From Terriglobia bacterium (GTDB lineage: Bacteria > Acidobacteriota > Terriglobia > Bryobacterales > Bryobacteraceae), in the NCBI GenBank assembly GCA_020073305.1, contig JAIQFK010000030.1, positions 1 to 64,000 on the forward strand: DNA of 64,000 bases. Direction: 5' to 3'. Shown here one piece after another: positions 7,390-17,027 of the stretch (positions are counted from its first letter, which is position 1; each line of letters starts with the position of its first letter). The translations under genes were made by a program, and so were the position numbers. A model generated the notes under the pieces. That model had not been told where the DNA came from and did no database searches. It was given only the letters and a program-made list of their open reading frames with translations.

Positions 7390-8940
7390 TTACCGCCTCT
7401 GGTAGCAGCCGGCGTCGACGTTCGAGCCACTGGTCCTCGCGCCGCCGTCAAGGTCCTGTTCGCCCACCACGGGCACTCCCGCATTCGTGCCAGCTCGAAT
7501 CGCCGGAGAAGCTGATTGCAGGTGAAAGTTATTTTTCGATGGATCAACGAACAGTGGATTGGCGAACCGAGAGTGCCGGTCATTCCCGGTCGCTCTAACG
7601 TAGTCAGCGAATCCCGTATAGCTAGCTGGGTACCACGCCCATTTGCTGGTGTCCGCACCGGAAACACAGTAGTACAGGTTGTAATCTATCGACGCAGTCG
7701 GCGTGGCACCATCCGCTGGGCCGGACTTGCTTGACGTCATGAGGCAGCGGCTTCGCGCATACACGATGTTGTTCTCAAATACATTATTTGTCATGTTGAA
7801 TTGCATCTGGAACTCGCCGGATCCCGTGTCCGCGGTATCGTTTTCATAAAGCGTGTTGTTGCTCACGGTGCAGTGGTCGGTGCCGCCCCTCTCGGCTCCA
7901 TAGCCGCCAATCGAAATGCCGGCTGTATTGCAGGCATAGATCAGGTTGTTGCGAGCCAGGATATAGCTGGTGACGCGCCCGCGATGCTCGCTCGCCAGCT
8001 CGATTCCGAAGTCAACGTGGTGAATGACGTTCCCTTCGATCACCACTCGAGACCCACCGTCCACGTAGATGCCATCGGAGGACTGATCATTCCCATACGC
8101 TGGGTTGCCCTTCGAAGTAATGTTATAGACCAGGTTGCCGCGGACCAAACCGTCGCGGGCCTGATCGACCGCTGGATCCGGCGCGGTGTGCTCGGCGCCA
8201 ATGATGTCAATGCCGATGTTGTTGTTGTCGTGGACAACGTTATTCGTGATGCGGAAGTTCGTCACATTTCCGTTGACCACCAGCGACTCGCTGGAGCCGG
8301 TCTGCAAATGGTGAACTTGGTTGCCGTCGATTACGAGTTCGGTGATGGGCGTGTTGGCATCGGTGCCATACACCGCGATGCCGAATCCGTTGCCGCCCCT
8401 GCCCGGAGCGTCCCGCCCCGAAAACGTCTGCTCGATGTGGTGGACGTTGTTGTGGAGAAGCTCAATGTGACTACCGGCGCCGATTACGCTGATCCCCATC
8501 GGAGTGCGCCTTCGATCGCTGGTACGGTAATTGCGGATCTCGAAGCCTTGGACTCGTATGTAGCTCTTGTTCAGGATGACGAGCATGCCGCTTCTGCCTT
8601 CGGGAATCATGTGCGCACCGTCCAGAATGGCTGTCTCGCCTGGATAGCTCCGCAAAGTCACGTATCCGTCGCGCGCATTGCCGGACACGTTGACGGTAAC
8701 CCGTTCTTCGTAAGTTCCTCCGCGCACATTCACCGTGCTGCCGGCTGTGACTGCATCCGCGGCATGCTGAATCGTCCGCCAAGGCGCCTCTATGGTGCCT
8801 GGATTCGTGTCGTCACCTGCCGGTGAGACGTAAAATGCGGGGCGCGGAGAATTTGGCTGCGCCGATGCGGCCGGAAGGAAAAAAAACAGCAGCGCACCAG
8901 CCGATACGCCACGTTTTGCCAGTTTCACTCGTAGACGCAT
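7390..8940 (-). CDS. Secreted right-handed beta-helix protein
   Basis: The 516-residue product has a signal peptide (AGALLFFFLPAASAQP). It then shows AFYVSPAGDDTNPGTIEAPWRTIQHA, the DUF1565-type opening common to beta-helix polysaccharide lyases and related proteins. Repeated short strands follow in the PbH1 pattern, such as IELLHNNVHHIEQ, LVIDGNQVHHLQ, FRITNNVVHDNNN, VVIEGNVIHHVDFGIEL and CTVSNNTLYEND. The C-terminus DLDGGARTSGSNVDAGCYQ is the usual cap of such proteins. It probably binds or cleaves a polysaccharide outside the inner membrane. It is six bases downstream of the 657-residue gene, hence same operon. No catalytic residues can be assigned by eye. Confidence 0.8.
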   Translation of the reverse strand: MRLRVKLAKRGVSAGALLFFFLPAASAQPNSPRPAFYVSPAGDDTNPGTIEAPWRTIQHAADAVTAGSTVNVRGGTYEERVTVNVSGNARDGYVTLRSYPGETAILDGAHMIPEGRSGMLVILNKSYIRVQGFEIRNYRTSDRRRTPMGISVIGAGSHIELLHNNVHHIEQTFSGRDAPGRGGNGFGIAVYGTDANTPITELVIDGNQVHHLQTGSSESLVVNGNVTNFRITNNVVHDNNNIGIDIIGAEHTAPDPAVDQARDGLVRGNLVYNITSKGNPAYGNDQSSDGIYVDGGSRVVIEGNVIHHVDFGIELASEHRGRVTSYILARNNLIYACNTAGISIGGYGAERGGTDHCTVSNNTLYENDTADTGSGEFQMQFNMTNNVFENNIVYARSRCLMTSSKSGPADGATPTASIDYNLYYCVSGADTSKWAWYPASYTGFADYVRATGNDRHSRFANPLFVDPSKNNFHLQSASPAIRAGTNAGVPVVGEQDLDGGARTSGSNVDAGCYQRR

Positions 8941-8946
8941 GCAATT

Positions 8947-10920
8947 CTACTCGAGCCAAACCACCGCGCCTTTGTCGATCGGCGGCAATGTGCACGTCAC
9001 TTTCCCGCCCGTGAACGTTCCTGCCACCTTCTGCACATTGCCCAGAAAGGGAAGAAACGCGATCGTGCCCGGCCCAGCAGTGGAAAAAGTGACCGTTACA
9101 TTCTGTTCCGGAATCTGCCGCGCGACTTCCTTGGACCTCAGACCCTTGAAGTTTGCCAGGAAGACGGAGACCCTGCCGTCGACCCGTGCTACTTGCGTGG
9201 CAACGAACGGGGACGCCGCAACCTCGACCGCAGGGTTGAGACCGGAAACTTCCAGGATTTCGGCAGCAAAAGCTCGCCTGAGCTTATTGAACTCCGACTG
9301 CTCCCAATTGCCCGGCGCCGCAGGATCGTTGAACTCTTTCGCCAGTTGCGCGTAATAAGCTCTACCGGGACACGCCGGATAATAGATGGACTTCTTGCTG
9401 GTCTTCTTCTCCGCCGGGTTGGTAATCCCCAGGAGTTTGTGCAGCCGGTTGGTCTCCCGCGGCGCTCCCGTTTCGTCGTACCTCCCGGTCTCGCCCGTCG
9501 CGATCACCGTATTGCCCGAGTTGGCATAAGAGCCGATCGCATCCAGTTCCTGATTTCCGAGACAACGGGCGTCCGGCAGAATGAGCGCAGGTCCGCGAAA
9601 AGCCCCCAGCGTCCGCGGGGTCACAATCTGGAAATCCAGATGCGATTGCAACAGCAGCATCATGATTCCGCGGTAGGACTCGATGAATTCTTTGGCGAAG
9701 TAGTTCCGGCTGTGGGGAGAGAAGTACACTCCGATCGGCCGCACTGGTTCGCGGGGAAGGAAGAACGTTTTTTCGTGCTCCTTGATCCAGCCGAAAATCA
9801 GCTTGCGTGTCTGGATGTCGTTCGAGCCCGACATGACATGCCCTTGCGCGTCCCATGTATTCGTCCCGGCCATCAACTGTGCCATGGCCAGGTTCTGCAT
9901 GGCCTCGCCGGGCGGAATCTGCTTCTCTTTCTCCCACGAGTAGCTGAGCATCCAGCTGGGCTTGGTGCCGGCGAAGGCGCGGAACGAATACATGCCGACC
10001 ATGTCCTGGAACCAGGCGAGCGGCGTGCGCCCCGCCGACCGGCCGCCAGTCGAGTACTCATGCGCGATCGTGTCAACGACGCGGTACATCTCGTACACAT
10101 CACTGCCCACCCGGACGGCGGATTCCTCGATGCCCGGGTAGATCTCGGGGATGGTTTTGCACTTGGGATTCACCGCTTTGACGTTGGCGTCAATCTCGCG
10201 CACGAAATCGGTGAGCGCATCGATGCGGAAGTCGGCCCACTTACGGAAGTTCGCGTCGCGGAAATCGCCTAGCTTCAGATCGGTCTTAGCGTTCAGGCCG
10301 GTCTTGGCTTTGAAGGCGGCAACCGTGTAGTCGTCGAAACTGACCCAGCTGTCTTCCCAGCCGTCGAAATGCGTCATCCAGTACGGGATGTCCACATAGA
10401 CGCCGTCAATGCCCGTGCCCGCGATCTGGCGGACGCGCTCCATGTAGATCTTGCGCCACTCGGGGGCAAACGGCGTGATCCAGACATCTTCGTCGCCTTC
10501 GCGAATCCAAAAGGCACTGCCACCGCCAAACAGCGCCGGCTCTCCTGTGATTTTACGTTGCAGCCAGTCCGGATGATCCTTGGCCATGCTGTGCGGGCTC
10601 GAAGCGGCGTGGGCCGTGATGCATTCCGTGCCGGCGATGTATACGAAGGCGTAGTTGCCGGCGGCGTGAGCCTTCTCGGCAACCGTGTGAATCGCCTTCA
10701 GCTTCTCGGTGGGGTCGAGAAAACTTTCGTACCGGCCAGGAATGTCGTTGTCGACTTCGATCCCGAAGACGTTGGTGTCAGTGGCCCCGTGGACAATCTG
10801 ATCTGCATTGTCGAGACGCAGGCTGTGACCGGCGATGCGCACATAGTGGCTCCAGTCCTGGCTGGCTTGGCCCCACACGACGCTAAGTGAACAGAGAAAG
10901 ACGGCGAGATTTCTCAGCAT
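8947..10920 (-). CDS. Secreted glycoside-hydrolase-like protein with TIM barrel
   Basis: The 657-residue protein has a short signal peptide (MLRNLAVFLCSLSVVWGQA). The first 350 residues look like a TIM barrel: AIHTVAEKAHAAGNYAFVYI early on, GIDGVYVDIPYWMTHFDGWED (candidate catalytic Asp), then TIPEIYPGIEE and PSWMLSYSWEKE. From about residue 400 comes an alpha/beta domain, with RGIMMLLLQSHLDFQIVTP and GPALILPDARCLGNQELDAI, that resembles the trimerisation/GATase-like domain of GH42-type beta-galactosidases. A final beta domain ends in GGKVTCTLPPIDKGAVVWLE. Overall it fits hypothetical glycosyl hydrolases of clan A/D type; the substrate is unknown. It is the second gene of the operon begun by the TonB receptor. 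Confidence 0.7.
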   Translation of the reverse strand: MLRNLAVFLCSLSVVWGQASQDWSHYVRIAGHSLRLDNADQIVHGATDTNVFGIEVDNDIPGRYESFLDPTEKLKAIHTVAEKAHAAGNYAFVYIAGTECITAHAASSPHSMAKDHPDWLQRKITGEPALFGGGSAFWIREGDEDVWITPFAPEWRKIYMERVRQIAGTGIDGVYVDIPYWMTHFDGWEDSWVSFDDYTVAAFKAKTGLNAKTDLKLGDFRDANFRKWADFRIDALTDFVREIDANVKAVNPKCKTIPEIYPGIEESAVRVGSDVYEMYRVVDTIAHEYSTGGRSAGRTPLAWFQDMVGMYSFRAFAGTKPSWMLSYSWEKEKQIPPGEAMQNLAMAQLMAGTNTWDAQGHVMSGSNDIQTRKLIFGWIKEHEKTFFLPREPVRPIGVYFSPHSRNYFAKEFIESYRGIMMLLLQSHLDFQIVTPRTLGAFRGPALILPDARCLGNQELDAIGSYANSGNTVIATGETGRYDETGAPRETNRLHKLLGITNPAEKKTSKKSIYYPACPGRAYYAQLAKEFNDPAAPGNWEQSEFNKLRRAFAAEILEVSGLNPAVEVAASPFVATQVARVDGRVSVFLANFKGLRSKEVARQIPEQNVTVTFSTAGPGTIAFLPFLGNVQKVAGTFTGGKVTCTLPPIDKGAVVWLE

Positions 10921-10968
10921 GGTGTTTCGTGCTCCCGGGTTAGAGTGCGGCCCGCGGGTCGCGAAGTT

Positions 10969-13900
10969 TCAGAATTCGAAGCGTGCCACAATCTGCATTT
11001 GGCGCGCATGGAATCCGGGTCCTAGGCCGGTGACCTGCCCAAAGCTACCGCTTCCGAAACGGTAGCCCGCGCGACCGAACCGCGTGACATTAAAGGCATT
11101 AAAAGCCTCCCCGCGGACTTGCAGCTTCATTTTCTCTCGGATCGAGAACGTTTTGCGAAGCGCGAGATCGACGTTGTCGATGCCCTGGGAGAATACATTA
11201 TCAAAGTAACGGGGAGCATTGCCAAGCTGCTGGTCACCCGGATCGGCGAAGCATGACGGATTGAACATGCTGAAGCCGCTGGATGCTCCGTTGAGGCGTG
11301 CCGCCGCTGCGTCGTGAAAGCTCAATCCCGTGTTCGGATCGGAACAGGTCACGTTGGGGCGCTGGCTTCCATCGGCCAGACGGTTACGGCTCATCCGGAT
11401 GGCGACCGGCTGCCCGCTCTGCAAGGTCAGATTGGATGAAGCCGACCAGCCGCCGATCACGGCATCGACGACCCGGTTCATGCTGTTTCCGACCAGGAGG
11501 CCGCGGCCGACAGGTATCTGCGCGGTAAACGCCGCTGCCAGGCGGTGCGTCGCATTGCTGGCGCTGAGCGTGGTTTCGTTGCTCAGCCGGTCCAGAGCTT
11601 GCGGGCCGCCCACGCTGTACCAGCCCACCCAGCTATTGTCGCCTGAGGAACTGTCGTCAGTGGAACGCGAGAGTGTGTAGCTGCCCTGGATGGTGAAATA
11701 CTTGCCGCTCCGCTTTTCAAAACGAAGCTGCATGGAGTCGTAACGGGAGTTCGCTCCAAACAGCGGAAATCCGTCAAAGGCACCGTCGAACTGCGGAAAG
11801 GGCTCCAGCAAATTGATCAGTGGAATCGTAGGGTCGTTGTAGCGGGAATCCGGTTCGTTGAATATCGCATTCGGCCCCACAAAGAAAGACTGAAACGGGT
11901 TGGGCACGTCGCTGTTTAGCTGTGCCGTGGTGTAATTCTGCCGTATGTTCGAGGGAATGAAATTACGGTTTCTGGTGCCGGCGGCGAAACTGCCCCATGA
12001 GAGGTGTGTGCTGCGGTTTGCCGAATAATCCACGCTGACCACGAAATCGCCCGGCAACAGCCGCTGAACGCCGACGCTCCACTGGTAAAGCTCCGGGTTC
12101 TTGGGCGTCTCCAAACCCAGATCGCTGCTGTTGTCGAAGCCCCACTGGGCGAGTTTCCCATACTTATTTCCTTGCGGAGGCGCCAAGCCAGCCGGGAATG
12201 GATTCGACAGGGTCGCGTATTGGGTCTGATAAAAATCCTTGGAGAAATAGGTCGGCGCGCTCTTGAAGTATGCGGGACCCGGGTATTGGAAATTGGTCGC
12301 TATGTTCGCGCCATAGTAAATGCCAGCGCCGGCTCGGATGACGGTCTTCGAATCCCAGCTATAAGCCATTCCCACCCTCGGCCCAACGTTGTTCCGATCA
12401 ACCGGGGGGGTACGCATGCCGGACGTTGGAAACACCGTGATGCCCTTCAGCTCACCCAAGCCAGGGACGGTCACGCCCGTGCTGTTGCTGAAATCAGAAA
12501 AAGTTGACCGGTTATAGCGCTCGGTGTAAGGCGTGCTCCATTCGTACCTGAGTCCGAGATTCACCGTAAGCTTGGAATTGACTTTCCAGTCGTCCTGGAC
12601 ATAAAACCCGGTTTCCATGGACTTGTTCGCAACGGGCGGCTTGAGATTCAACGGCCCGGTGCTGTTGTCTCCATAGCCGAGCAGCAGGCTAGCGAAAGCA
12701 TCACCCTGCGTGACTATGCCATTACCAGGTTGTTGATTGGTCGTATCTGGCCCGAAGCTGAACAACCCCGTCGGGTTGTCCGGCTGCCAGAAGTTGTTGA
12801 GGAAGACCCGCTGTTCACCGCCGAATTTAAACGAGTGCGCACCCTTCACCCAAGACAAGGCCGACGAATAAGTATACAGGGCGTGGCTGAAATGCGTATC
12901 CACACAGCATTGATCGAACAGGTTACTGTAGGTCTGGTCGAATTCGATCATCGGCATCCGGGTAAGCCCATTGGCTTCCAGAACGCTTGGGAAGCCGACA
13001 CTCGTCAGATCGGGATACTTGGTGGTGCCAGGCGCGATCGCAAGATCCAAAGCGACGCGGCCTGTGTACAGGAGCCGCGGATTGATCGTCCAGTTGTAGT
13101 CCATGACAGCATTATGCACGTCGGTCAGATAGTCGTAGCCATCCGCCACGAATGTGACGGCGTTGGGATTATCGAAGTGGGCCCGGCTGTACCGGAGACC
13201 GATGCGGTTGTTGTCGCTGAATTGATGATCTCCGCGGATATCGAACTGGTAGCCCGTATTGATCCCCGGCACGTTTCTGAGAAAGTTGTTGTAATGCGTG
13301 CCGGCATCTCCCGACGAGGTCGGTTCGGGGAAGTAGGCGAGCAGTTTCTTGGCCACGGGATCGAACATGGTCGCGGGTATGGTGTTGTTCGCGAATGGCT
13401 GGCGGTTGCCGTCGGCATCGATCGAGAACGGATTGTAGATGGTCACCGGCGCGGGGTTGCCATTGTCGTCGAAGGTCATCGTTTGCGAAAAGTTGCCGGC
13501 CCGCTGGAGATCGGTCGGCATAGTCGCGACGGTCTGACTCGAGCCGGTGTCATTCTGCCTCTCGTAATCGAAGAGGAAGAACGTCTTGTTCTTCCGGATG
13601 GGTCCGGAAACCGAGCCTCCGTACTGGTTATGAACATGGGGCGGCTTTTGAGCGCCTGCCTGGTTGCTGAAGAAATCGTTGGCATCCAATGCGTCGCGCT
13701 GTCCGAACCACCAGCCGCTGCCGTGGATCTGGTTGCCACCCTGCTTCATCATGATGTTGAGCACGGTGCCGCCGTTGTTGCCGTACTCGGCGGAGAAGCT
13801 GTTGTTCTCAACCTTGAATTCCTGGATCACTTCCACCGAAGGCGTGTAATAGACGTTCGAGTTGCCGCCTTCGCCCTGCTCGGGCGCGCTGATGGGGGCG

Positions 13901-14499
13901 CCGTCGAACCGCACTTCCGCCGTCGCATTCCGCTGGCCGTTGGAGATGAAATTGGTGCCCGAAGGGTAATTGTCCCGGGTTCCGCCGCCTGCCGCGGTCG
14001 TAACGCCACCCGATAGGAACACCAAGCCGAAATAGCTGCGGCCATACAGCGGCATTTCGCGCGTGTACTGGCCGCTGATGGTTGTGCCGATTTCGGCGTT
14101 GCCCGTATCGAGTGTGGGCGACGATTCCACAATCGTCATCGAGGTTTCCAGCCCCGCCACTTGGAGCGCGAAATCGACATTGGTATGTTGGCTGACGCCC
14201 AGTGCCAGGTCCTTGGTTTCCTCCGGCCGGAAGCCCGTCGCCTCGGCTTTGACGACGTACGTCGCCGGATGCAGTCCGTTGAAGATATAGGATCCGCGCT
14301 CATCGGTCGTGGTTGAGTTGGAAATGTTCGTGCCGATGTCCGTGATCGTTACTTTGGCGCCAATGATCACGCTACCCGTGGCGTCATGCACGACCCCGCG
14401 AACCTGTGCTTCAAAGCTGGCCTGCCCGAAGACGAGAGCCGGCGTGAGGGCCAATAGCAAGGCGAGCAAGGTCGCCAGCCTGTGTGCGGTATGCAGCAT
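10969..14499 (-). CDS. TonB-dependent receptor with carboxypeptidase-regulatory-like N-domain
   Basis: The 1176-residue outer-membrane protein has a signal peptide ending VFGQA, then a beta-sandwich domain (VRGVVHDATGSVIIGAKVTI, DERGSYIFNGLHPATYVVKAEATGF) of the CarboxypepD_reg type, a plug region with NGQRNATAEVRFDGAPIS and YGNNGGTVLNIMMKQGGNQIHGSGWWF, and a long barrel with many alternating aromatic strands that closes on ARFEF, a proper C-terminal phenylalanine. Such Oar/SusC-like receptors are greatly expanded in Acidobacteriota and are thought to import glycans or peptides. As first gene of a run of secreted carbohydrate-active-looking proteins, it is probably the uptake porin for their products. 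A strong promoter lies upstream. Confidence 0.9.
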   Translation of the reverse strand: MLHTAHRLATLLALLLALTPALVFGQASFEAQVRGVVHDATGSVIIGAKVTITDIGTNISNSTTTDERGSYIFNGLHPATYVVKAEATGFRPEETKDLALGVSQHTNVDFALQVAGLETSMTIVESSPTLDTGNAEIGTTISGQYTREMPLYGRSYFGLVFLSGGVTTAAGGGTRDNYPSGTNFISNGQRNATAEVRFDGAPISAPEQGEGGNSNVYYTPSVEVIQEFKVENNSFSAEYGNNGGTVLNIMMKQGGNQIHGSGWWFGQRDALDANDFFSNQAGAQKPPHVHNQYGGSVSGPIRKNKTFFLFDYERQNDTGSSQTVATMPTDLQRAGNFSQTMTFDDNGNPAPVTIYNPFSIDADGNRQPFANNTIPATMFDPVAKKLLAYFPEPTSSGDAGTHYNNFLRNVPGINTGYQFDIRGDHQFSDNNRIGLRYSRAHFDNPNAVTFVADGYDYLTDVHNAVMDYNWTINPRLLYTGRVALDLAIAPGTTKYPDLTSVGFPSVLEANGLTRMPMIEFDQTYSNLFDQCCVDTHFSHALYTYSSALSWVKGAHSFKFGGEQRVFLNNFWQPDNPTGLFSFGPDTTNQQPGNGIVTQGDAFASLLLGYGDNSTGPLNLKPPVANKSMETGFYVQDDWKVNSKLTVNLGLRYEWSTPYTERYNRSTFSDFSNSTGVTVPGLGELKGITVFPTSGMRTPPVDRNNVGPRVGMAYSWDSKTVIRAGAGIYYGANIATNFQYPGPAYFKSAPTYFSKDFYQTQYATLSNPFPAGLAPPQGNKYGKLAQWGFDNSSDLGLETPKNPELYQWSVGVQRLLPGDFVVSVDYSANRSTHLSWGSFAAGTRNRNFIPSNIRQNYTTAQLNSDVPNPFQSFFVGPNAIFNEPDSRYNDPTIPLINLLEPFPQFDGAFDGFPLFGANSRYDSMQLRFEKRSGKYFTIQGSYTLSRSTDDSSSGDNSWVGWYSVGGPQALDRLSNETTLSASNATHRLAAAFTAQIPVGRGLLVGNSMNRVVDAVIGGWSASSNLTLQSGQPVAIRMSRNRLADGSQRPNVTCSDPNTGLSFHDAAAARLNGASSGFSMFNPSCFADPGDQQLGNAPRYFDNVFSQGIDNVDLALRKTFSIREKMKLQVRGEAFNAFNVTRFGRAGYRFGSGSFGQVTGLGPGFHARQMQIVARFEF

Positions 14500-14588
14500 T
14501 ACGAGCCTCCCAAAGTGTTGGCGTTACCAGAGGGGAATCGTCGCATTCGTATCCCTGGCAGTTTCGCCTATGAAGCGTGCCCGCAAAT

Positions 14589-14616
14589 AGTATATGGGAG
14601 TGTGGGCCGAAGTCAA
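14589..14616 (-). promoter_or_regulatory. Sigma-70-type promoter of the TonB-receptor operon
   Basis: On the minus strand TTGACT (plus 14611-14616) and TATACT (plus 14589-14594) are separated by 16 bases, about 90 bases before the receptor start. Just upstream a TTTCG-containing AT-rich tract (14621-14645) partly resembles one at 14976-14998 before the divergent DeoR gene; these could be operators of that regulator, a weak inference. The 560 bases between the two genes hold no other gene. Confidence 0.6.
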
Positions 14617-15059
14617 TACTGAAAATTTCGTATGCTTTTGTTCTCTTATCACGTAGAATACATAATACACACAATGACTTACGGCAATTTCATCCCCGTG
14701 CTCGACTGCGGCCTGACAAGAAATAGCAACAAACCGCAATGGACATTGGCTCGTGGTTTGAATCGGCTGAACCTTACCGGGCCCAGGTGATGTTAAGACT
14801 AGGCCGATGAACGCAACCAAAAGGCCAATGATCGCGGTGCTCGCGTGTCAGCGACGATGGCAAAGTCAACGTCACCGGATGCGTCGATCCCGGCTATCCC
14901 AAGCCCGTTGGGATACGCCAGGCAATGTTGATGCTGCCGCCAGCAACCGACCGGTCATGTGCGATGAACTTTTTAGAATTCGTTTGTTTACTTTCGATTG
15001 TCAACGGCCAGGAACCGGCTCCTGCCGTTATCGCTTTGGTTGGCATAGACTTGATTTAG

Positions 15060-15848
15060 ATGCGTAGCAAGCGGCCGCGTCTACTTTCCGAAGAGCGTCG
15101 AAGAGAGATCCTCAGCCTCCTCGAAGGGCAGGGGCGTGTCACCGTCAACAGCCTCGCGGATCAGTTTCACATTTCTGCGGTCACGATCCGCTCGGATCTC
15201 GAGGAGTTGGCGAGTAGAGGACTGCTGGTACGCTCTCATGGCGGCGCCATCCTGCCGCTGAGCCCACAGCAGGACTACCCGCTGCAACTCAAGAAGACCC
15301 TACACCACGCCGAGAAGGTTCGCATCGGCCGCGCTGCTGCTCAGTTGATTCAGCCCCGACAGACCGTGATCATTGACGGGGGAACGACCACCGTTGAAGT
15401 GGCCCGTGCCCTCAAACGGACCCCTCCGGAAGCTCTGACCGTGATTACGCACGCTCTAAATATCGCTTTGGAAGCGGCCGATTCGCCCAACATCTCGCTA
15501 ATTATGATCGGCGGCCTTTTCCGGCATGTATCGAGATCGTTCGTGGGCCCGCCGGCGGAGCGTATGATAAGTGATTTGCATGCCGATCATTTTTTCCTTG
15601 CCGTAGACGGCCTGGATCCGGAGACGGGGCCCTCCACGCCCGACGTGCTCGAAGCGCAACTGAACGCGCAGATGATTCGGGCAGCGAGGGAAGTGTCGGT
15701 GATTGCAGACGCAACCAAGGTCGGACGGAGAAGCCTGTCCCTGATCGGAGACATCCGGAGCATCCATCGCTTGATCACCGACAGCCGGGTCAACGAGGAA
15801 ATGGTCTGCCGGCTCCGCAAGATGGGGATCGAAGTGCTTGTAGTTTGA
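15060..15848 (+). CDS. DeoR-family transcriptional regulator
   Basis: The 262-residue protein has the classic N-terminal DeoR helix-turn-helix (RRREILSLLEGQGRVTVNSL, then FHISAVTIRSDLEELASRGL and VRSHGGAI), and a C-terminal sensor domain with IIDGGTTTVEVARAL and FLAVDGLDPETGPST, the phosphosugar-binding fold of DeoRC. Length is typical. It is divergent from the TonB operon and upstream of the YVTN/PLP pair, so it likely controls one or both in response to a sugar phosphate. The start ATG lacks a good Shine-Dalgarno; the next plausible start would cut into the helix-turn-helix, so 15060 is kept. Confidence 0.9.
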   Translation: MRSKRPRLLSEERRREILSLLEGQGRVTVNSLADQFHISAVTIRSDLEELASRGLLVRSHGGAILPLSPQQDYPLQLKKTLHHAEKVRIGRAAAQLIQPRQTVIIDGGTTTVEVARALKRTPPEALTVITHALNIALEAADSPNISLIMIGGLFRHVSRSFVGPPAERMISDLHADHFFLAVDGLDPETGPSTPDVLEAQLNAQMIRAAREVSVIADATKVGRRSLSLIGDIRSIHRLITDSRVNEEMVCRLRKMGIEVLVV

Positions 15849-15945
15849 GGCCATCCCGCCGAGCGCCGCTGATGGTTTTACGTTTGGTTTCGAAATGATG
15901 AGCCCCGCCGAGGTCAGGTTTTGGCTTCAGGGAGCGCTCCGTCAT

Positions 15946-16971
15946 ATGCAGCAGATGAAACGAAGGACTTTTTTGGGGACCGTGGCAGCAGCCGGGCTGA
16001 CAGCGGAGCTGACCGCAAAGCGAGCCGCCGCGACCCCAGCCATGGCCGTCGTGGAGAAGAAGGCTGGAAAGGTGGCCTTCTATACCACCAGCGGCATCCG
16101 GCTGAGCGAAGTGAAGGTCGGCATTTTCCCTCACGAGATGGCGTGGTCACCTGACCGCCGTCTGCTCTTTGTGACGGACAACGGCCTCCTGTGGATGACC
16201 GACACGGGAGAGGGCTCTAATACCATTTCGGTCATCGACGCCGCGGCGCGCCGGAAGGTGGGCATCATAGATCTCGGCATCTATCATCGCCCCCACGGGA
16301 TTGCAGTCCTACCAAAGGGCCAACTCATCGTTACGATTGAAAATCCCAACGGGCTGCTGCTCATCGACCCGGTTGCCAGAAAGGTACTTCGGAAATATGA
16401 GGTCGGGGGCGAACATCCTCACATGGTTCTGTTGGGTCCCAAAGCCGAAACCGCATGGGCCAGCAATACGAACTCGGCAGAAGTCGCTGTTATCAATCTT
16501 GCATCGGGAGAAGTCGAGAAGCGCATTCCGACCGGAAGGAATCCGCAGGGCGGTGTCATAACCAAGGACGGCAATTGGATCTATTTGACGAACAACGCCA
16601 GCAACACCATCTCGGTCATCGATACGAACGAACGTGCCGTCACAGGCGATATCAAGACGGGCAACGGACCAGCTCGGATCGCACTGACTCCGGATGAACA
16701 GACTCTGGCATACAACCTTCAGGCCGGTGAGGCAGTTGGTTTTGCCGACGTTCGGACGCGCACCGAAACGAGCCGCATCAAGCTACCCGGGCGCCCTCTC
16801 TCGCTGGCGCTCTCCACAGACGGCCGAATCGCGTACCTTGGCCTTCAGGACAGCGACAAAATCGCCATCGTTTCTGTGCCGGACAGAAAGATCATCGGCG
16901 TCATTGATACGCCGGCCGGCGCAGGGCCCGACACGGTGCTCCCATTAGAACTGGCAGAAGTACATGACTAA
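15946..16971 (+). CDS. Tat-exported YVTN-type beta-propeller protein
   Basis: The 341-residue product (MQQMKRRTFLGTVAAAGLTA) has a twin-arginine leader and then YVTN/SMP-30-like blades: LLFVTDNG, NTISVIDAAARRKVGIIDLG, HGIAVLPKGQLIVTIENPNG, EVAVINLASGEVEKRIPTG, NWIYLTNNASNTISVIDTNE and AYLGLQDSDKIAIVSVPDRK. GGAG lies eleven bases before ATG 15946; ATG 15955 is an equally possible start, while the upstream frame to 15895 adds a non-leader sequence. Propellers of this kind bind ligands or act as structural partners; enzyme activity cannot be read. It precedes the PLP enzyme on the same strand by 56 bases. Confidence 0.75.
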   Translation: MQQMKRRTFLGTVAAAGLTAELTAKRAAATPAMAVVEKKAGKVAFYTTSGIRLSEVKVGIFPHEMAWSPDRRLLFVTDNGLLWMTDTGEGSNTISVIDAAARRKVGIIDLGIYHRPHGIAVLPKGQLIVTIENPNGLLLIDPVARKVLRKYEVGGEHPHMVLLGPKAETAWASNTNSAEVAVINLASGEVEKRIPTGRNPQGGVITKDGNWIYLTNNASNTISVIDTNERAVTGDIKTGNGPARIALTPDEQTLAYNLQAGEAVGFADVRTRTETSRIKLPGRPLSLALSTDGRIAYLGLQDSDKIAIVSVPDRKIIGVIDTPAGAGPDTVLPLELAEVHD

Positions 16972-17027
16972 GGTGCCTGCCGCGCGCGACCTCCTGGTCA
17001 GGCGTGGTGCATAGAAGAGAGGGTTGA

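Noticed and set aside
12730-14016. Long plus-strand frame opposite the TonB receptor
   Set aside because: Shadow of the receptor's codon bias; no start signal or recognisable domain.
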